64,000 nucleotides of DNA from Faecalicatena fissicatena (lineage in GTDB: Bacteria > Bacillota > Clostridia > Lachnospirales > Lachnospiraceae): the NCBI GenBank assembly GCA_001028025.1, contig LDAQ01000010.1, positions 1-64,000 on the forward strand, read 5' to 3'. Position 1 is the stretch's first letter. Every line of letters starts with the position of its first letter. Positions 45,986-55,485 of this stretch are shown in pieces. The translations under genes were made by a program, and so were the position numbers. The notes under the pieces are model-generated. The model ran no database searches. It saw nothing but the letters and a program-made list of their open reading frames with translations, and had not been told where the DNA came from.

Positions 45986-46196
45986 TTATACCTTATTCTG
46001 CAGCTGTGCTGCAGACCCGCCCGTATGGGCATGAGTTACGGGGTGCCCTCTGGGTATACCTTATTCTGCAGCTGTGCTGCAGATCCGCCCGCATGGGCAT
46101 GGATTACGGGGTGCCCTTTGGGTATACCTTATTCTGCAGCTGTGCTGCAGATCCGCCCGCATGGGCATGGATTACGGGGTGCCCTTTGGGTATACC
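45986..46196 (+). repeat. 68-bp-family repeat array R3 (three units)
   Basis: Three direct units of exactly 68 bases, with GTATACC landmarks at 46054, 46122 and 46190. Units 2 and 3 are identical and unit 1 has a few changes. Each contains CTGCAGC(TGT)GCTGCAG, ATCCGCCCGCATGGGCAT and GGGGTGCCCTTTGG. The reading frames across it are by-products. It fills most of the 319-base gap between dgt and pap. Confidence 0.95.
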
Positions 46197-46261
46197 TTAA
46201 AAAGATAATATGAATCTATATATAATATATTCTGTGTTTTCATTTTATTTCCTTTTTATTG

Positions 46262-47797
46262 TTATTTAAGGCGTTTTTCAATGGCCTGCACCACCATCTC
46301 CAGTACCTTTATACGGGCATAATACTTGTCGTTTGCCTCAACTACAACCCATGGAGCGTATTCCGTTGACGTGCGTATCAGCATCTCATTGACGGCTTCC
46401 TGATACTGATCCCACTTCTCTCTGTTCCTCCAGTCTTCATCTGTAATCTTCCACTGTTTCTGCGGATTTTCCTGACGGGCTTTGAAACGGCGCTCCTGCT
46501 CCTCCTTATCGATCTGCATCCAGAATTTCATAACAATTGCGCCTGCATCTGCCAGATCTTTCTCCATATCGTTCATTTCTTTATAGGCCCGCTGCCATTC
46601 CTGCTTCGTGCAGAACCCCTCGATCCGCTCAACCATAACGCGTCCGTACCAGGTACGGTCGAATATTGCAATGTGTCCGGCCTTGGGCATGGCTCTCCAG
46701 AATCTCCATAGATAATGATGGGCTTTTTCAATATCATTGGGGGATGCCGTAGGATTTACCACGAAACCTCTCGGATCCATCCTGGCAGTGAGACGTTTGA
46801 TTGCACCGCCTTTGCCGCCCGCATCCCAGCCTTCAAAACCGAGCACGACAGGAATCCTTCTGCGGTATAGTTCTCCGTGGAGAAGACTCATTTTTTTCTG
46901 CAGCTTCTTCAGCTTCTCCTTATATTCCTTTCTGGTAAGGCTCAGACTTAAGTCTGCCCTTGCAAGAACAGACTCCTGCAGTTCTTTTTCATCGATTTCC
47001 TGCTTTGGCGCTTCTGTACCTGCCAAGGCCTCCTCGTCCATCTCCGCAATTGCTTCTGCCGCTTTTTCCCTGGCTCTTGCCTTTTTGGCTTTTTCCAGCT
47101 CTTCTTCAAGGGCTTTGATGACAACGGTATAAATCTTTACTGTAGCAAATTCTCTGTCCATCGCCTCAATGATTGTCCACGGTGCATAATCCGTATCGGT
47201 AATCTGCAGCATCTCCTCGATCATCTGCGTGTATTCCCGATACTTTACGTTGCGTTCCAGATCGCCCTGGCTTACCCGCCATGCAGTCTCCCTGGACTTT
47301 TTAAGCCCATGGAAACGTTTTTTCTGTTCCTTCTGATCAATGGCAAGCAGCAGTTTGATGATGGCATAACCGTCATCAGTCAATTGCTTCTCGAAAGAGC
47401 AGATGGACTGATATGCGTCCGGGATATCTTTTTTTCTTGTTCTTTTATCAAAGCGGTCGATCAATACCTTTCTGTACCAGCTGCCGTCAAATATAGCAAT
47501 CCGCCCCTTTTCCGGGGTTTTGGTCCAGAACCGCCAGAGAAAAGGGTGCATCCGCTCTTCCTCAGATTCTTCCTTTATGGCAAATACTCTGAAGCCTCTC
47601 GGATCCAGACTCTGAATCAGTTCCCCGATCTGAAGTCCTTTGCCTGCAGCTCCGTAGCCTTCAAACACAATCATTACCGGAATATTCAGGGTCTTGCACT
47701 GGCGCTGAAGCTCTCCCAGCCGGTTCTCAAGCATTGGCATTTTCGCTTTGTATTCCTCTTTTGTCATAGATTTGGTAAGGTCCACTTTTTCTAACAT
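46262..47797 (-). CDS. pap: Tandem PPK2-domain polyphosphate:AMP phosphotransferase
   Basis: 511 residues from MLEKVDLTKSMTKEEYKAK at 47797 (GGGAGG upstream). Two PPK2 domains: N-terminal with GYGAAGKG and IAIFDGSWYRKV, and C-terminal with GWDAGGKG and IAIFDRTWYGRV, joined by an Ala/Lys/Glu helical linker (about 245-290). In class II PPK2 enzymes the C-terminal domain carries activity. The altered N-terminal Walker B (GSWYRK for RTWYGR) fits that. It would make ADP from AMP and polyphosphate. Confidence 0.92.
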   Translation of the reverse strand: MLEKVDLTKSMTKEEYKAKMPMLENRLGELQRQCKTLNIPVMIVFEGYGAAGKGLQIGELIQSLDPRGFRVFAIKEESEEERMHPFLWRFWTKTPEKGRIAIFDGSWYRKVLIDRFDKRTRKKDIPDAYQSICSFEKQLTDDGYAIIKLLLAIDQKEQKKRFHGLKKSRETAWRVSQGDLERNVKYREYTQMIEEMLQITDTDYAPWTIIEAMDREFATVKIYTVVIKALEEELEKAKKARAREKAAEAIAEMDEEALAGTEAPKQEIDEKELQESVLARADLSLSLTRKEYKEKLKKLQKKMSLLHGELYRRRIPVVLGFEGWDAGGKGGAIKRLTARMDPRGFVVNPTASPNDIEKAHHYLWRFWRAMPKAGHIAIFDRTWYGRVMVERIEGFCTKQEWQRAYKEMNDMEKDLADAGAIVMKFWMQIDKEEQERRFKARQENPQKQWKITDEDWRNREKWDQYQEAVNEMLIRTSTEYAPWVVVEANDKYYARIKVLEMVVQAIEKRLK

Positions 47798-47914
47798 AAT
47801 TTTTTCCTCCCGTCCGTTACTGCTATTAGTATTCACGAGTCAGATCATTTATAAACGCCGGCATCTTCAGACTATTATAAACACCGATTTTATGCTGATT
47901 ATTATACCACATTC

Positions 47915-47943
47915 TTGTCATATATTGTTGAAAATGGTATACT
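47915..47943 (+). promoter_or_regulatory. Promoter of the D,D-carboxypeptidase gene
   Basis: TTGTCA (47915-47920), 17-base spacer, TATACT (47938-47943). The -10 box is formed by the first bases of repeat locus R4. Confidence 0.55.
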
Positions 47944-48007
47944 TTATTATGTGACTTGCCGCAGATCCGCCCGCAGGGCGTGCGTTGCATGATGCCCTTA
48001 GGTATAC
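47936..48007 (+). repeat. 68-bp-family repeat locus R4 (one unit)
   Basis: One unit of 65 bases from GGTATAC (47936) to GGTATAC (48001), with CGCAGATCCGCCCGCAGGGC and GATGCCCTTAGG. More diverged than R2 and R3. It lies in the 297-base gap before the carboxypeptidase gene and would be in its mRNA leader. Confidence 0.75.
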
Positions 48008-48094
48008 ATCAGCAGGCAACACTATTTCTGGTTATTTTCTCCAATCTTTATGATAATATCAAAATACTTAATTTTGAGAAAGGGATTCCCATCT

Positions 48095-49453
48095 ATGAAA
48101 AAACGAAAACATCTTTGTCTACACCTAATTCCTGTTTTTGCCTTTTCACTATGCTTATCTCTTCTGTTTCCTGGAATGAATGTCCGGGCAGAACGGGCCA
48201 TCGATATTGCCCGAAGCAGTGGCCATCAACTGGAAGAGCGCTATCAGCCTGCAGGTTCCATTATTGTAGAGATCAATACGGGGCATGTTCTGTGGCAGGA
48301 AAATCCCCAGATATCCTGGGAGCCGGCCAGCATGTCCAAATTAATGACGATACTTCTGGCCTACGATGCCATTCAGGAAGGTGAATTTTCATTGGACACC
48401 CAGGTTCCTGTCACTGACAAATATCTGGATATAGCCGGCAGGTATTCACTGAGCAACAACAAGATGCTGGCCGAAGCTTCCTATACTGTAGCGGAATTAA
48501 TCGACCTGATCATTGTACCATCTTCCGCCGCCGCGACTTATATGCTCGCAGATCTGATTGAGCCAGACCCGGACAAATTCGTCACCCTTCTGAACGAAAG
48601 GGCTGCCTCTCTTGGTATGAACAATACCCGGTATTATAATCCTGTAGGAGTGCCCAACGAACTACTGGTTCCCTACCAGCCTGTCAATGCCTCCCTTACG
48701 GATGTGAATGTCACAACTCCAGAGGATTATGCCCTGCTGTGCTGTTATTTTGTGAAAACTTATCCTGATATCCTAAATCATACAAAACACCCTAAAATCG
48801 TGGTAAAAGAAGGAACTCCATACGAAGAGAAATTTGATACATACCAGTATTCGCTCGAAGGCGCCAAATATTCTCTGAAAGGAACCGATGGATTAAAGAC
48901 CGGTTCCAATCAAAACGGTTTCAACTATTCTTCCACTGCACTGCGCGGAAACACCCGTCTTGTGGAGATTGTAATGGGTGTTTCAAAGTGGGAGGATCAG
49001 GCAGGTGAGGAAATGCGCCATCTCATTGGCAATGCCATTATGGAACAGGCCTTTCAAAATTTCGAGTACCGGAAAGTACTGGAAAAAGGTATCCATACGA
49101 TTAATAATAAGAAAATTGAGGTTAAAAAAGACCTGTGGGACTGTGTACCCAAAAGCACTAATGTTTCATTTAACCTGGACAACGGTAAGGTATCTGTAAA
49201 TTCAAAAAGAGAATTTCTGCCCGGTTATCAAACTCCTGCCGTTTCATATGAAGCCGCCCCGATTCTTTCCGGGCGCACAGGTTCCTGGTTTACTATAGTA
49301 CTAAAAGTTCTGCTTCTCATTATTATAATTCTCCTGTTACTGGGATGCCTTCGTTTCTATTATGTGATACTTCAGAAGAAAAAACGCCGAAAAAGACGAA
49401 TGGAACGCAGAAAACAGCAGAATATCCGATCACTGCAGGATAAAGATCATTAA
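48095..49453 (+). CDS. D-alanyl-D-alanine carboxypeptidase (S11, PBP5-like)
   Basis: 452 residues from MKKRKHLCLH at 48095 (GAGAAAGGG upstream). A signal peptide covers residues 1-32. The transpeptidase-fold domain has the S79-M-S-K82 motif (EPASMSKLM) and the KTG motif (GTDGLKTGSN). The second motif, usually SxN, reads PSSAAAT (about 142-148) and lacks the Asn. A beta domain (about 330-395) precedes a C-terminal membrane segment and a very basic tail, instead of the amphipathic helix of PBP5. It trims pentapeptides in the cell wall. Confidence 0.9.
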   Translation: MKKRKHLCLHLIPVFAFSLCLSLLFPGMNVRAERAIDIARSSGHQLEERYQPAGSIIVEINTGHVLWQENPQISWEPASMSKLMTILLAYDAIQEGEFSLDTQVPVTDKYLDIAGRYSLSNNKMLAEASYTVAELIDLIIVPSSAAATYMLADLIEPDPDKFVTLLNERAASLGMNNTRYYNPVGVPNELLVPYQPVNASLTDVNVTTPEDYALLCCYFVKTYPDILNHTKHPKIVVKEGTPYEEKFDTYQYSLEGAKYSLKGTDGLKTGSNQNGFNYSSTALRGNTRLVEIVMGVSKWEDQAGEEMRHLIGNAIMEQAFQNFEYRKVLEKGIHTINNKKIEVKKDLWDCVPKSTNVSFNLDNGKVSVNSKREFLPGYQTPAVSYEAAPILSGRTGSWFTIVLKVLLLIIIILLLLGCLRFYYVILQKKKRRKRRMERRKQQNIRSLQDKDH

Positions 49454-49503
49454 ACGGTTTATAAAAAGGAACAAAGCTGCAATCTTTCAAAGGAGACATA
49501 ACT

Positions 49504-50340
49504 ATGACTGACATACAGTATTCAACTGCCAGCTTTTTACATTCGGCTCTTAGATCCTCTGAGCAGCTCGTGTATTTGACATCCGCCACTTTTGGGACAG
49601 ACTGGGAGTACACGCTTCATTCCCACAGTTTTGCAGAAGTATTTTTTGTCACATCCGGGGAAGGTATTTTCTGTGCCAATGATGCAGAAGTGCCAATCCA
49701 TGAGAATTCTCTGGTACTAATCAATCCAGGCACGCCTCATACAGAACGCTCCTGCGGTCCGGTGCCGCTGACCTACACGATTATGGGAATTGACAATCTT
49801 TTCTTTCAGTTCCTGGATAACGTTGAATTCCGTTTCCATACTTATGCGCTTGAGGAGTATGGAGTTACTGTTATTCCGATTATGAATCTGATGCTGGAAG
49901 AGTTACAGAACAGACAACAGTCCTCCTTGCAGATCTGCCAGCATTATCTGTCTGTATTTTTTCTGAAGGTGCAGCGCATCATCGGCGACCGTCTGGCCCT
50001 TTACTCCGCCAGCCACTTTCCGCCAGAATGTGCCGCCGTGAAAGACTATATTAAGCTCCATTATTCAGAGGATATCACACTGGATACCCTTGCCGATTTT
50101 TCCGGTTTTAATAAGTATTACCTGTCCCGCATGTTCTCCAAGACATATGGGGTTGCTCCGATCAACTATCTTTTGGAAAGAAGGATACTGAACAGCGAAG
50201 AACTGCTCAAAACAACCGATCTCAGTATAAGCCAGATATCCCGGCTGGTCGGATTCTCCTCTGCCAATTACTTTTCCCAATCTTTCAAAAGATATACCGG
50301 AATGACACCTCTCTCCTACCGGGAAACACATATTGTATAA
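49504..50340 (+). CDS. AraC-family regulator with cupin domain
   Basis: 278 residues. An N-terminal cupin (HSHSFAEVFFVTSGEG, LVLINPGTPHTE) and a C-terminal double helix-turn-helix (LDTLADFSGFNKYYLSRMFS, SQISRLVGFSSANYFSQSFK, each within 20 residues). Such proteins usually respond to a sugar or related ligand. No target operon is adjacent: upstream is the carboxypeptidase gene and downstream the convergent two-component genes. AAAGGAG lies upstream of the ATG. Confidence 0.92.
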   Translation: MTDIQYSTASFLHSALRSSEQLVYLTSATFGTDWEYTLHSHSFAEVFFVTSGEGIFCANDAEVPIHENSLVLINPGTPHTERSCGPVPLTYTIMGIDNLFFQFLDNVEFRFHTYALEEYGVTVIPIMNLMLEELQNRQQSSLQICQHYLSVFFLKVQRIIGDRLALYSASHFPPECAAVKDYIKLHYSEDITLDTLADFSGFNKYYLSRMFSKTYGVAPINYLLERRILNSEELLKTTDLSISQISRLVGFSSANYFSQSFKRYTGMTPLSYRETHIV

Positions 50341-50375
50341 CCTTTCGGGCAAAAAGAAGACATGGTGCAGTGTTT

Positions 50376-51650
50376 TTAGGGAAATACGAGCACAAAAGCC
50401 ATACCGTCATTTAGCTTTTCAGCAAATATTTCCCCTCCCATCTTCCGCATAATCTCACGACAGATATAGAGTCCCAGACCGTTCCCCTTCTTTCCACCGC
50501 TGTTTTCGGCGCGGTAAAAGCTCTCAAAAATATGATTAAATTCATTATCTGTCACTGGAATGCCCGTATTAAATATACGGATCAGCTGGCAGTAATCTTC
50601 TTGGCAGAAGGTAATCTCAATTTTCCTGCCGTCTCCATATTTAAATGCATTCTCAAATATATTTTCAAACACCTCCAGGGATCTTTCCAGATCGCCTTTC
50701 AGAAGACGGTTCTCATAAGCGTTCACGTTCAGTTCCAGAAGACGGATACTGCACTTTTCCTGATAAGTATCCAGAGCTCTGGTAACCAGCTCTTCCAGAT
50801 AAAATTCCCCTTTTTTAACGGAAATATCCAGGATGTCCTCGCGGGTATTTTTCATAATTTCCTCAACGTAGCGCTCAATCTCCTCCGCTTTTGCTTCGAT
50901 CTGACAGACTGCATGCCTCTTCTGCTCCTCCGTTTTATATAATTCCTCCTCCAGAGCCCTCCCGCAGAGACGAATGGTGTTAAGAGGGGTTTTGATGTCA
51001 TGTGAAAGGGATAACAGGAGCAGCTTTTTCTCCCGCTGCAGTTCCAGCTCCCTCTTTTTCGTCACCTCCAGTGTATCTTTAAGCTGGCCGATCCCCAGCA
51101 TAAATCTGCCGAAGAATCTGCTTTTTTCTTCCTTAACTTCCCCTTTGAAATGCCCCTGTGCCAGTTCATATGTGAGACTGCTCATCCTCTGAAAGGGCCG
51201 TATGAGCTGATATTTCAAATAGAAAAGAATTCCCAGCAAAAACAGCTCCATTAGTCCAAGGGCAAATTGCGTTAACAGGATAATCCTTCGTTGATTTAAC
51301 TCAGGCCTGTGATAATCGAAACGCAGGAATCCCGCGAATCTTCCGTCTGTGTAAAGGGGCGAAAATTCCATTTCCCCTGAGCCGCTGCCACCGTAAAATT
51401 CTAATGTTATGTCCTCATGATCCAGCTCATCCAACGGCAGGTAACTCACCTCGCGGACATATTTATAAGAACGCAAATCAAGCTTATCCAGAGAAATCCC
51501 CCCGGATAAGCTGCTGTAGATACGGTTTATCTCGACCTTATATGCCTTTTCCCTTTCTGCCGTCTCCCTGTATGATGCGTCTGCTATCCCCAGTGCGGCC
51601 AGCAGATACAGCATTACAGAAAGAACAATAAGCCTGTTATACTTCTTCAT
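50376..51650 (-). CDS. Sensor histidine kinase
   Basis: 424 residues. Two membrane segments (about 7-26 and 135-158) flank an extracellular domain of about 105 residues, so this is not a BceS-type intramembrane sensor. A HAMP-like stretch is followed by HisKA with the phospho-His in SLSHDIKTPLNTI, and HATPase (ENIFENAFKYG, GKKGNGLGLYICREIM). Overlaps the response-regulator gene by 14 bases. Last gene of the exporter/two-component unit. Confidence 0.95.
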   Translation of the reverse strand: MKKYNRLIVLSVMLYLLAALGIADASYRETAEREKAYKVEINRIYSSLSGGISLDKLDLRSYKYVREVSYLPLDELDHEDITLEFYGGSGSGEMEFSPLYTDGRFAGFLRFDYHRPELNQRRIILLTQFALGLMELFLLGILFYLKYQLIRPFQRMSSLTYELAQGHFKGEVKEEKSRFFGRFMLGIGQLKDTLEVTKKRELELQREKKLLLLSLSHDIKTPLNTIRLCGRALEEELYKTEEQKRHAVCQIEAKAEEIERYVEEIMKNTREDILDISVKKGEFYLEELVTRALDTYQEKCSIRLLELNVNAYENRLLKGDLERSLEVFENIFENAFKYGDGRKIEITFCQEDYCQLIRIFNTGIPVTDNEFNHIFESFYRAENSGGKKGNGLGLYICREIMRKMGGEIFAEKLNDGMAFVLVFP

Positions 51651-52317
51651 AACGGTAGCCTACTCCCCAGACTGTCTGAATTCGCTTTGCTTCCCTAGGG
51701 TTATCCTCAATCTTACTCCTGAGCATCTTAATATGCACGGTAAGAGTCTGGTTCTCGCTGAGGCTGTCCATCCCCCAGATCTGTGCAAAGATATATTCTT
51801 TTCTAAGTGTTTTCCCCTGATTTTCCAGAAACAACAGTAGAAGCTCATATTCTTTCACATTCAGCTCCAGTTCACGCCCGGCCAGATACGCCTGCCTGGC
51901 TCCGGTATCCAGGCTTATCTGGCCGGATACAAGCATATCCGATTCCTGGCGGGCTCCATAGGCGCGCTGCATCAATGCCTTAACCTTGGCGATGAGAATA
52001 TCTGCATCTACAGGCTTCTCCATGTAATCATCCGCACCCAGCTCATATCCGGTCAGTTTATCATCTCTGCCCGCCCTGGCACTCATTATGAGGACAGGCA
52101 GACTCCACTTTTCTCTCACGGCACGGCAGACTGCAAATCCGTCCATTCCAGGCAGCATAATATCAAGCAGCAGCATTTTTATGGGCTGCTCCTCCATAAC
52201 CTCCAGCGCTTCCTTGCCAGACACAGCCCAGCAGACAGAATATCCCTCTCTTATCAGAAAATCCCGTATCAGGACTGCCAGTTCCTCATTATCTTCCACC
52301 AGTAATATATCTTTCAT
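51637..52317 (-). CDS. OmpR-family response regulator
   Basis: 226 residues. Receiver domain with acidic pair ED at 8-9 and phospho-Asp D52 (LLLDIMLPGMDG), K101-region conserved (EKPVD), and a C-terminal winged helix (TLRKEYIFAQIWG, VHIKMLRSKIEDNP, GVGYRYEEV). Pairs with the overlapping kinase and probably controls the ABC genes just upstream, three bases away. Confidence 0.95.
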   Translation of the reverse strand: MKDILLVEDNEELAVLIRDFLIREGYSVCWAVSGKEALEVMEEQPIKMLLLDIMLPGMDGFAVCRAVREKWSLPVLIMSARAGRDDKLTGYELGADDYMEKPVDADILIAKVKALMQRAYGARQESDMLVSGQISLDTGARQAYLAGRELELNVKEYELLLLFLENQGKTLRKEYIFAQIWGMDSLSENQTLTVHIKMLRSKIEDNPREAKRIQTVWGVGYRYEEV

Positions 52318-52320
52318 GTC

Positions 52321-53091
52321 CTACCATCCCAATTTAATCAGCCAGTCATTTAAAGTTCTCTCCCTGGCCCTGTCCTCCTGCGCATTTTCCCGTCTTCCAA
52401 GAGTGATTTCTTCACGGATGTCTCCATCCTCAATGTACAGCACTCTACCGCATTTTGATGCTACCTTCATATCATGGGTCACAAGCATGATCGCAGTGCC
52501 CTCTTTATTGATATGATTCAGTTCCTCCATAACCTCTATGGAATTCTGCTTATTTAATGCTCCGGTAGGCTCGTCGGCGAATATAATTCTCGGATTGTTG
52601 ATCATACTGCGACAGATGCATGCGCGCTGCAGCTGCCCGCCGGATACTTCATTGATATCATTTTCTGCAATTTCGCTGATTCCCAGTTTATGCATCAGCA
52701 GTTTTGCCCTCTCATTGAGCTGCTTTCTGCCGCTCTTTGTCCTGCCTTCTGCCGTCTGATATCCCGGTAAGATTATATTATCATATACGGTCAGGTTTTT
52801 CAGCATATACATCTGCTGAAATACGAATCCCATCTCATTCAGTCGCACATCGCTCATATCACCGGCTTTCAGCGAAGTCAGTTCTCTGCCGAAAAAGTCC
52901 ACCTTTCCGGCTGTTGCATTATCCATGCCGCTCACGGTGTATAAGAGCGTCGTTTTGCCGGAACCTGAAGGTCCCATAATTCCCAGCATTTCCCCATCAT
53001 CGATTGTCAGATTCACATTGCGCAGAACATTGTTCTGGCGCTTATTTATAATATATGTTTTACACAAATTTGAAACTTCTAATGTCTTCAT
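52321..53091 (-). CDS. ABC transporter ATPase (MacB/LolD type)
   Basis: 256 residues. Walker A GPSGSGKTTLLYT, signature VSGGQLQRACICRS, Walker B RIIFADEPTGALN, which is typical of ATPases that partner FtsX-like permeases. The C-terminal 35 residues are charged and extra. It lies 12 bases after the permease gene. Confidence 0.95.
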   Translation of the reverse strand: MKTLEVSNLCKTYIINKRQNNVLRNVNLTIDDGEMLGIMGPSGSGKTTLLYTVSGMDNATAGKVDFFGRELTSLKAGDMSDVRLNEMGFVFQQMYMLKNLTVYDNIILPGYQTAEGRTKSGRKQLNERAKLLMHKLGISEIAENDINEVSGGQLQRACICRSMINNPRIIFADEPTGALNKQNSIEVMEELNHINKEGTAIMLVTHDMKVASKCGRVLYIEDGDIREEITLGRRENAQEDRARERTLNDWLIKLGW

Positions 53092-53103
53092 TTTCCTATC
53101 CTC

Positions 53104-55485
53104 CTACTCCAGGTTATTGAGTTCGCGTATATTAATCTTTTTCACATTCATCGCAGCTATCACGGTTGCCAGGATAATACCCACAAGCAGCACTCCGGGA
53201 TAAACCCCGTACACCTGCCAGGGAACGACCTGGATCTCCACGTCTGCTCCCATGATAGCAAAAATAGGTTTCAGCATGAAACGGTTGGACAAAAGCGACA
53301 GCGGTACTGCAGCAATCATAGAGATGAGGGCTACCCATACCATACGCATCACCTGCCAGAGACGGATCGTTCTGCTTTGGTACCCGATGCTTTTCAGCAT
53401 GGCAATCTCGCCTTTCTCCCTGACAATAAACAGGCGTTCCATCAACAGGGTAATCAGCATAATCACCGCACAGAGCATTCCAGTCATCGGAATCAGCATA
53501 CTTTTGAGCGACTCCTGTATCCCGCCCACATTCCGGTCCACCACATCCTGGGCTGTTGTCCATTTATATTCCGGAAACAGTCTGCCAAGTTCTGTTACAA
53601 GTTCTGCCTGTGTCTGATCCGTTTCCATATCGACCATGATGTTCCAGTAATGGAACATTGTTTCGTTTTTCAGGTCCAGCTCTGGATTCATTCTGGCGCT
53701 CTTTCCAACCTGCATATAGTCAGAGTAGCTCCCGGTAATAATGAGCTTCTTCTGCATCCCGCCCACTTCCATTTCCACAGTATCACCTGTCTGCCAACCT
53801 TTCTCATCCATAATATATCTGGAAAACGCAACCTCATTTGGCAATTTGGGTGCTTCCCCGTCCTGATAAGAAAGAAAATCATTATTGGGACCGGATACCT
53901 GGACCGTCATAATCTTGTTCTTCCCGCTCTCCCCTTTTGATGAGTAGCTCAGGAAATAGATAGGCACTCCGGTAAGTTCGGCTTCATACCCTTTCTCAGC
54001 CAGTTCCTTTTCCACTCTCTCCATGCCTTCATCCAGCTCTGCTCTGGTTCTGTAAGCATTTTCTCCATATTGTTCTATCTTCTCAACGTAAACGGCACTG
54101 TCCGGATCCATACAGAATTTCCCTGCCATCTCATCACTCTTCATCGTGTTCAAGGTATTCAGAGGAATCGTGATCAGGATAAAACTCAGACAAAAGGTCA
54201 CAATCAGAACCAGATACCGCTTTACATGGCTGGCCATATCATTGATTCCAAGAAACAGCGCTACCGGCATCCGTTTCCTGCGGTACAGGCGCAGCCCTGC
54301 CCGCCTGCTGTAACGTTCCCCGCTCTGGCCGCCCCGAATTGCACTGATTGCAGAGACCTTATTCAGCTTTCTGGTACAGGAGTAACAGAAAAACATAACC
54401 AGAATGACAATCAGCAGTGTACAGATGCCGTTCACCCACAGATTCACCCGCGTATCTTCCATAATCATATTGCTGCTGACACTGGCCACCATCATTCTGC
54501 TGACCGGAACGCTTGCACCCAGCCCCGTCAGCGCTCCTAAAACAACGATCAGAAAATATTTGATAAGGTAAATTTTTTTAATTGCAAAATTTTTCAGCCC
54601 TACGGCTTTCATAATACCGATTTCCCGGTATTCTTCCTCTATTGTAAATACAAGCGTAAAACGAAGCACCAGAAGGGCTATGAGAATCAGGCAGATTCCA
54701 ATCAAAATCAGCAGCCCCGCCATAATCATGTCAAAGGAATACGCCATTGTATAAATATTTTTTGTGATCGAATTCATAGAAGTTATAAACCCTTCATCGT
54801 CAAATCCGTTAACAAAATCATTCACATCCTCTACATTAACATAATAAAGGCCGATAATATCCGCATTTTCATTCTCCGAAAAATATTTGTAATCTGCGGG
54901 GCAAGTGATCATCCTGCTCATTCCTGCCATGTCGCTTCCAAAAGCCGCGTCCTTAATTATCAGCTTAATGGTAAACTCTTTTTCAGAACCACCCACACTT
55001 ATTTTAATCTGGTCGCCTTCTTCCAGCTTATTTTTTTCAGCCATCCCCTGACCAAGGGCTATTTCGCCTTCTTTCAGGCTGAAATCTTTCCCTTTTGTAT
55101 CATATACCTTGCAGTAATCCGCATCTATCGTCCCCAGATACATGCTGGCTCCATGCGCGTTAAAAGCACTCTCCTTACCGCTCCTCTGCATCCTGATATC
55201 CTTCTCGTTCAGCATAATAACCGTATTATAGCCCCATTCTTCCACGCCCGGTGCATCTTTCTCAATCCATTTGTCGATCTGCTCTTTTTCCTGGGTGCCC
55301 GAGACGATATAATTCACATCAGGCACATTTGCATAATCCATATAGTAGTCTACTGCCGAAGACACCACCATAATATTGTTGATGCTGCTTGACAGAAAGA
55401 TGGATGCAATCATGATGAACAGAAAAAGAATTATATTTACACTCTTCCTTCGCCTCAGATCCTTTTTTAATATCCTCTGTATCAT
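53104..55485 (-). CDS. FtsX-like ABC transporter permease
   Basis: 793 residues. An N-terminal membrane segment, a large extracellular MacB-type domain (about 45-225), three segments (about 245-375), a fourth (about 430-450), a second extracellular domain (about 465-660) and three C-terminal segments with the FtsX signature (ALISMIAAVPLSLLSNRFML, 20 residues). The operon order is permease, ATPase, response regulator, kinase. Likely exports or detoxifies an envelope-active peptide or lipid; the substrate is unknown. Confidence 0.93.
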   Translation of the reverse strand: MIQRILKKDLRRRKSVNIILFLFIMIASIFLSSSINNIMVVSSAVDYYMDYANVPDVNYIVSGTQEKEQIDKWIEKDAPGVEEWGYNTVIMLNEKDIRMQRSGKESAFNAHGASMYLGTIDADYCKVYDTKGKDFSLKEGEIALGQGMAEKNKLEEGDQIKISVGGSEKEFTIKLIIKDAAFGSDMAGMSRMITCPADYKYFSENENADIIGLYYVNVEDVNDFVNGFDDEGFITSMNSITKNIYTMAYSFDMIMAGLLILIGICLILIALLVLRFTLVFTIEEEYREIGIMKAVGLKNFAIKKIYLIKYFLIVVLGALTGLGASVPVSRMMVASVSSNMIMEDTRVNLWVNGICTLLIVILVMFFCYSCTRKLNKVSAISAIRGGQSGERYSRRAGLRLYRRKRMPVALFLGINDMASHVKRYLVLIVTFCLSFILITIPLNTLNTMKSDEMAGKFCMDPDSAVYVEKIEQYGENAYRTRAELDEGMERVEKELAEKGYEAELTGVPIYFLSYSSKGESGKNKIMTVQVSGPNNDFLSYQDGEAPKLPNEVAFSRYIMDEKGWQTGDTVEMEVGGMQKKLIITGSYSDYMQVGKSARMNPELDLKNETMFHYWNIMVDMETDQTQAELVTELGRLFPEYKWTTAQDVVDRNVGGIQESLKSMLIPMTGMLCAVIMLITLLMERLFIVREKGEIAMLKSIGYQSRTIRLWQVMRMVWVALISMIAAVPLSLLSNRFMLKPIFAIMGADVEIQVVPWQVYGVYPGVLLVGIILATVIAAMNVKKINIRELNNLE

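Noticed and set aside
45986..46196. CRISPR array
   Set aside because: Units are directly adjacent 68-bp repeats with no unique spacers and no cas genes nearby.
45976..46213. Open frames of 60-74 codons with repeated peptides across the 46.0-kb array
   Set aside because: They are translations of the 68-bp repeat in two frames, without ribosome sites, and repeats are equally open in other frames.
50376..55485. BceRS-BceAB bacitracin module
   Set aside because: The kinase has a large extracellular domain and the permease has two MacB-type domains, unlike BceS and BceB; the substrate is left open.
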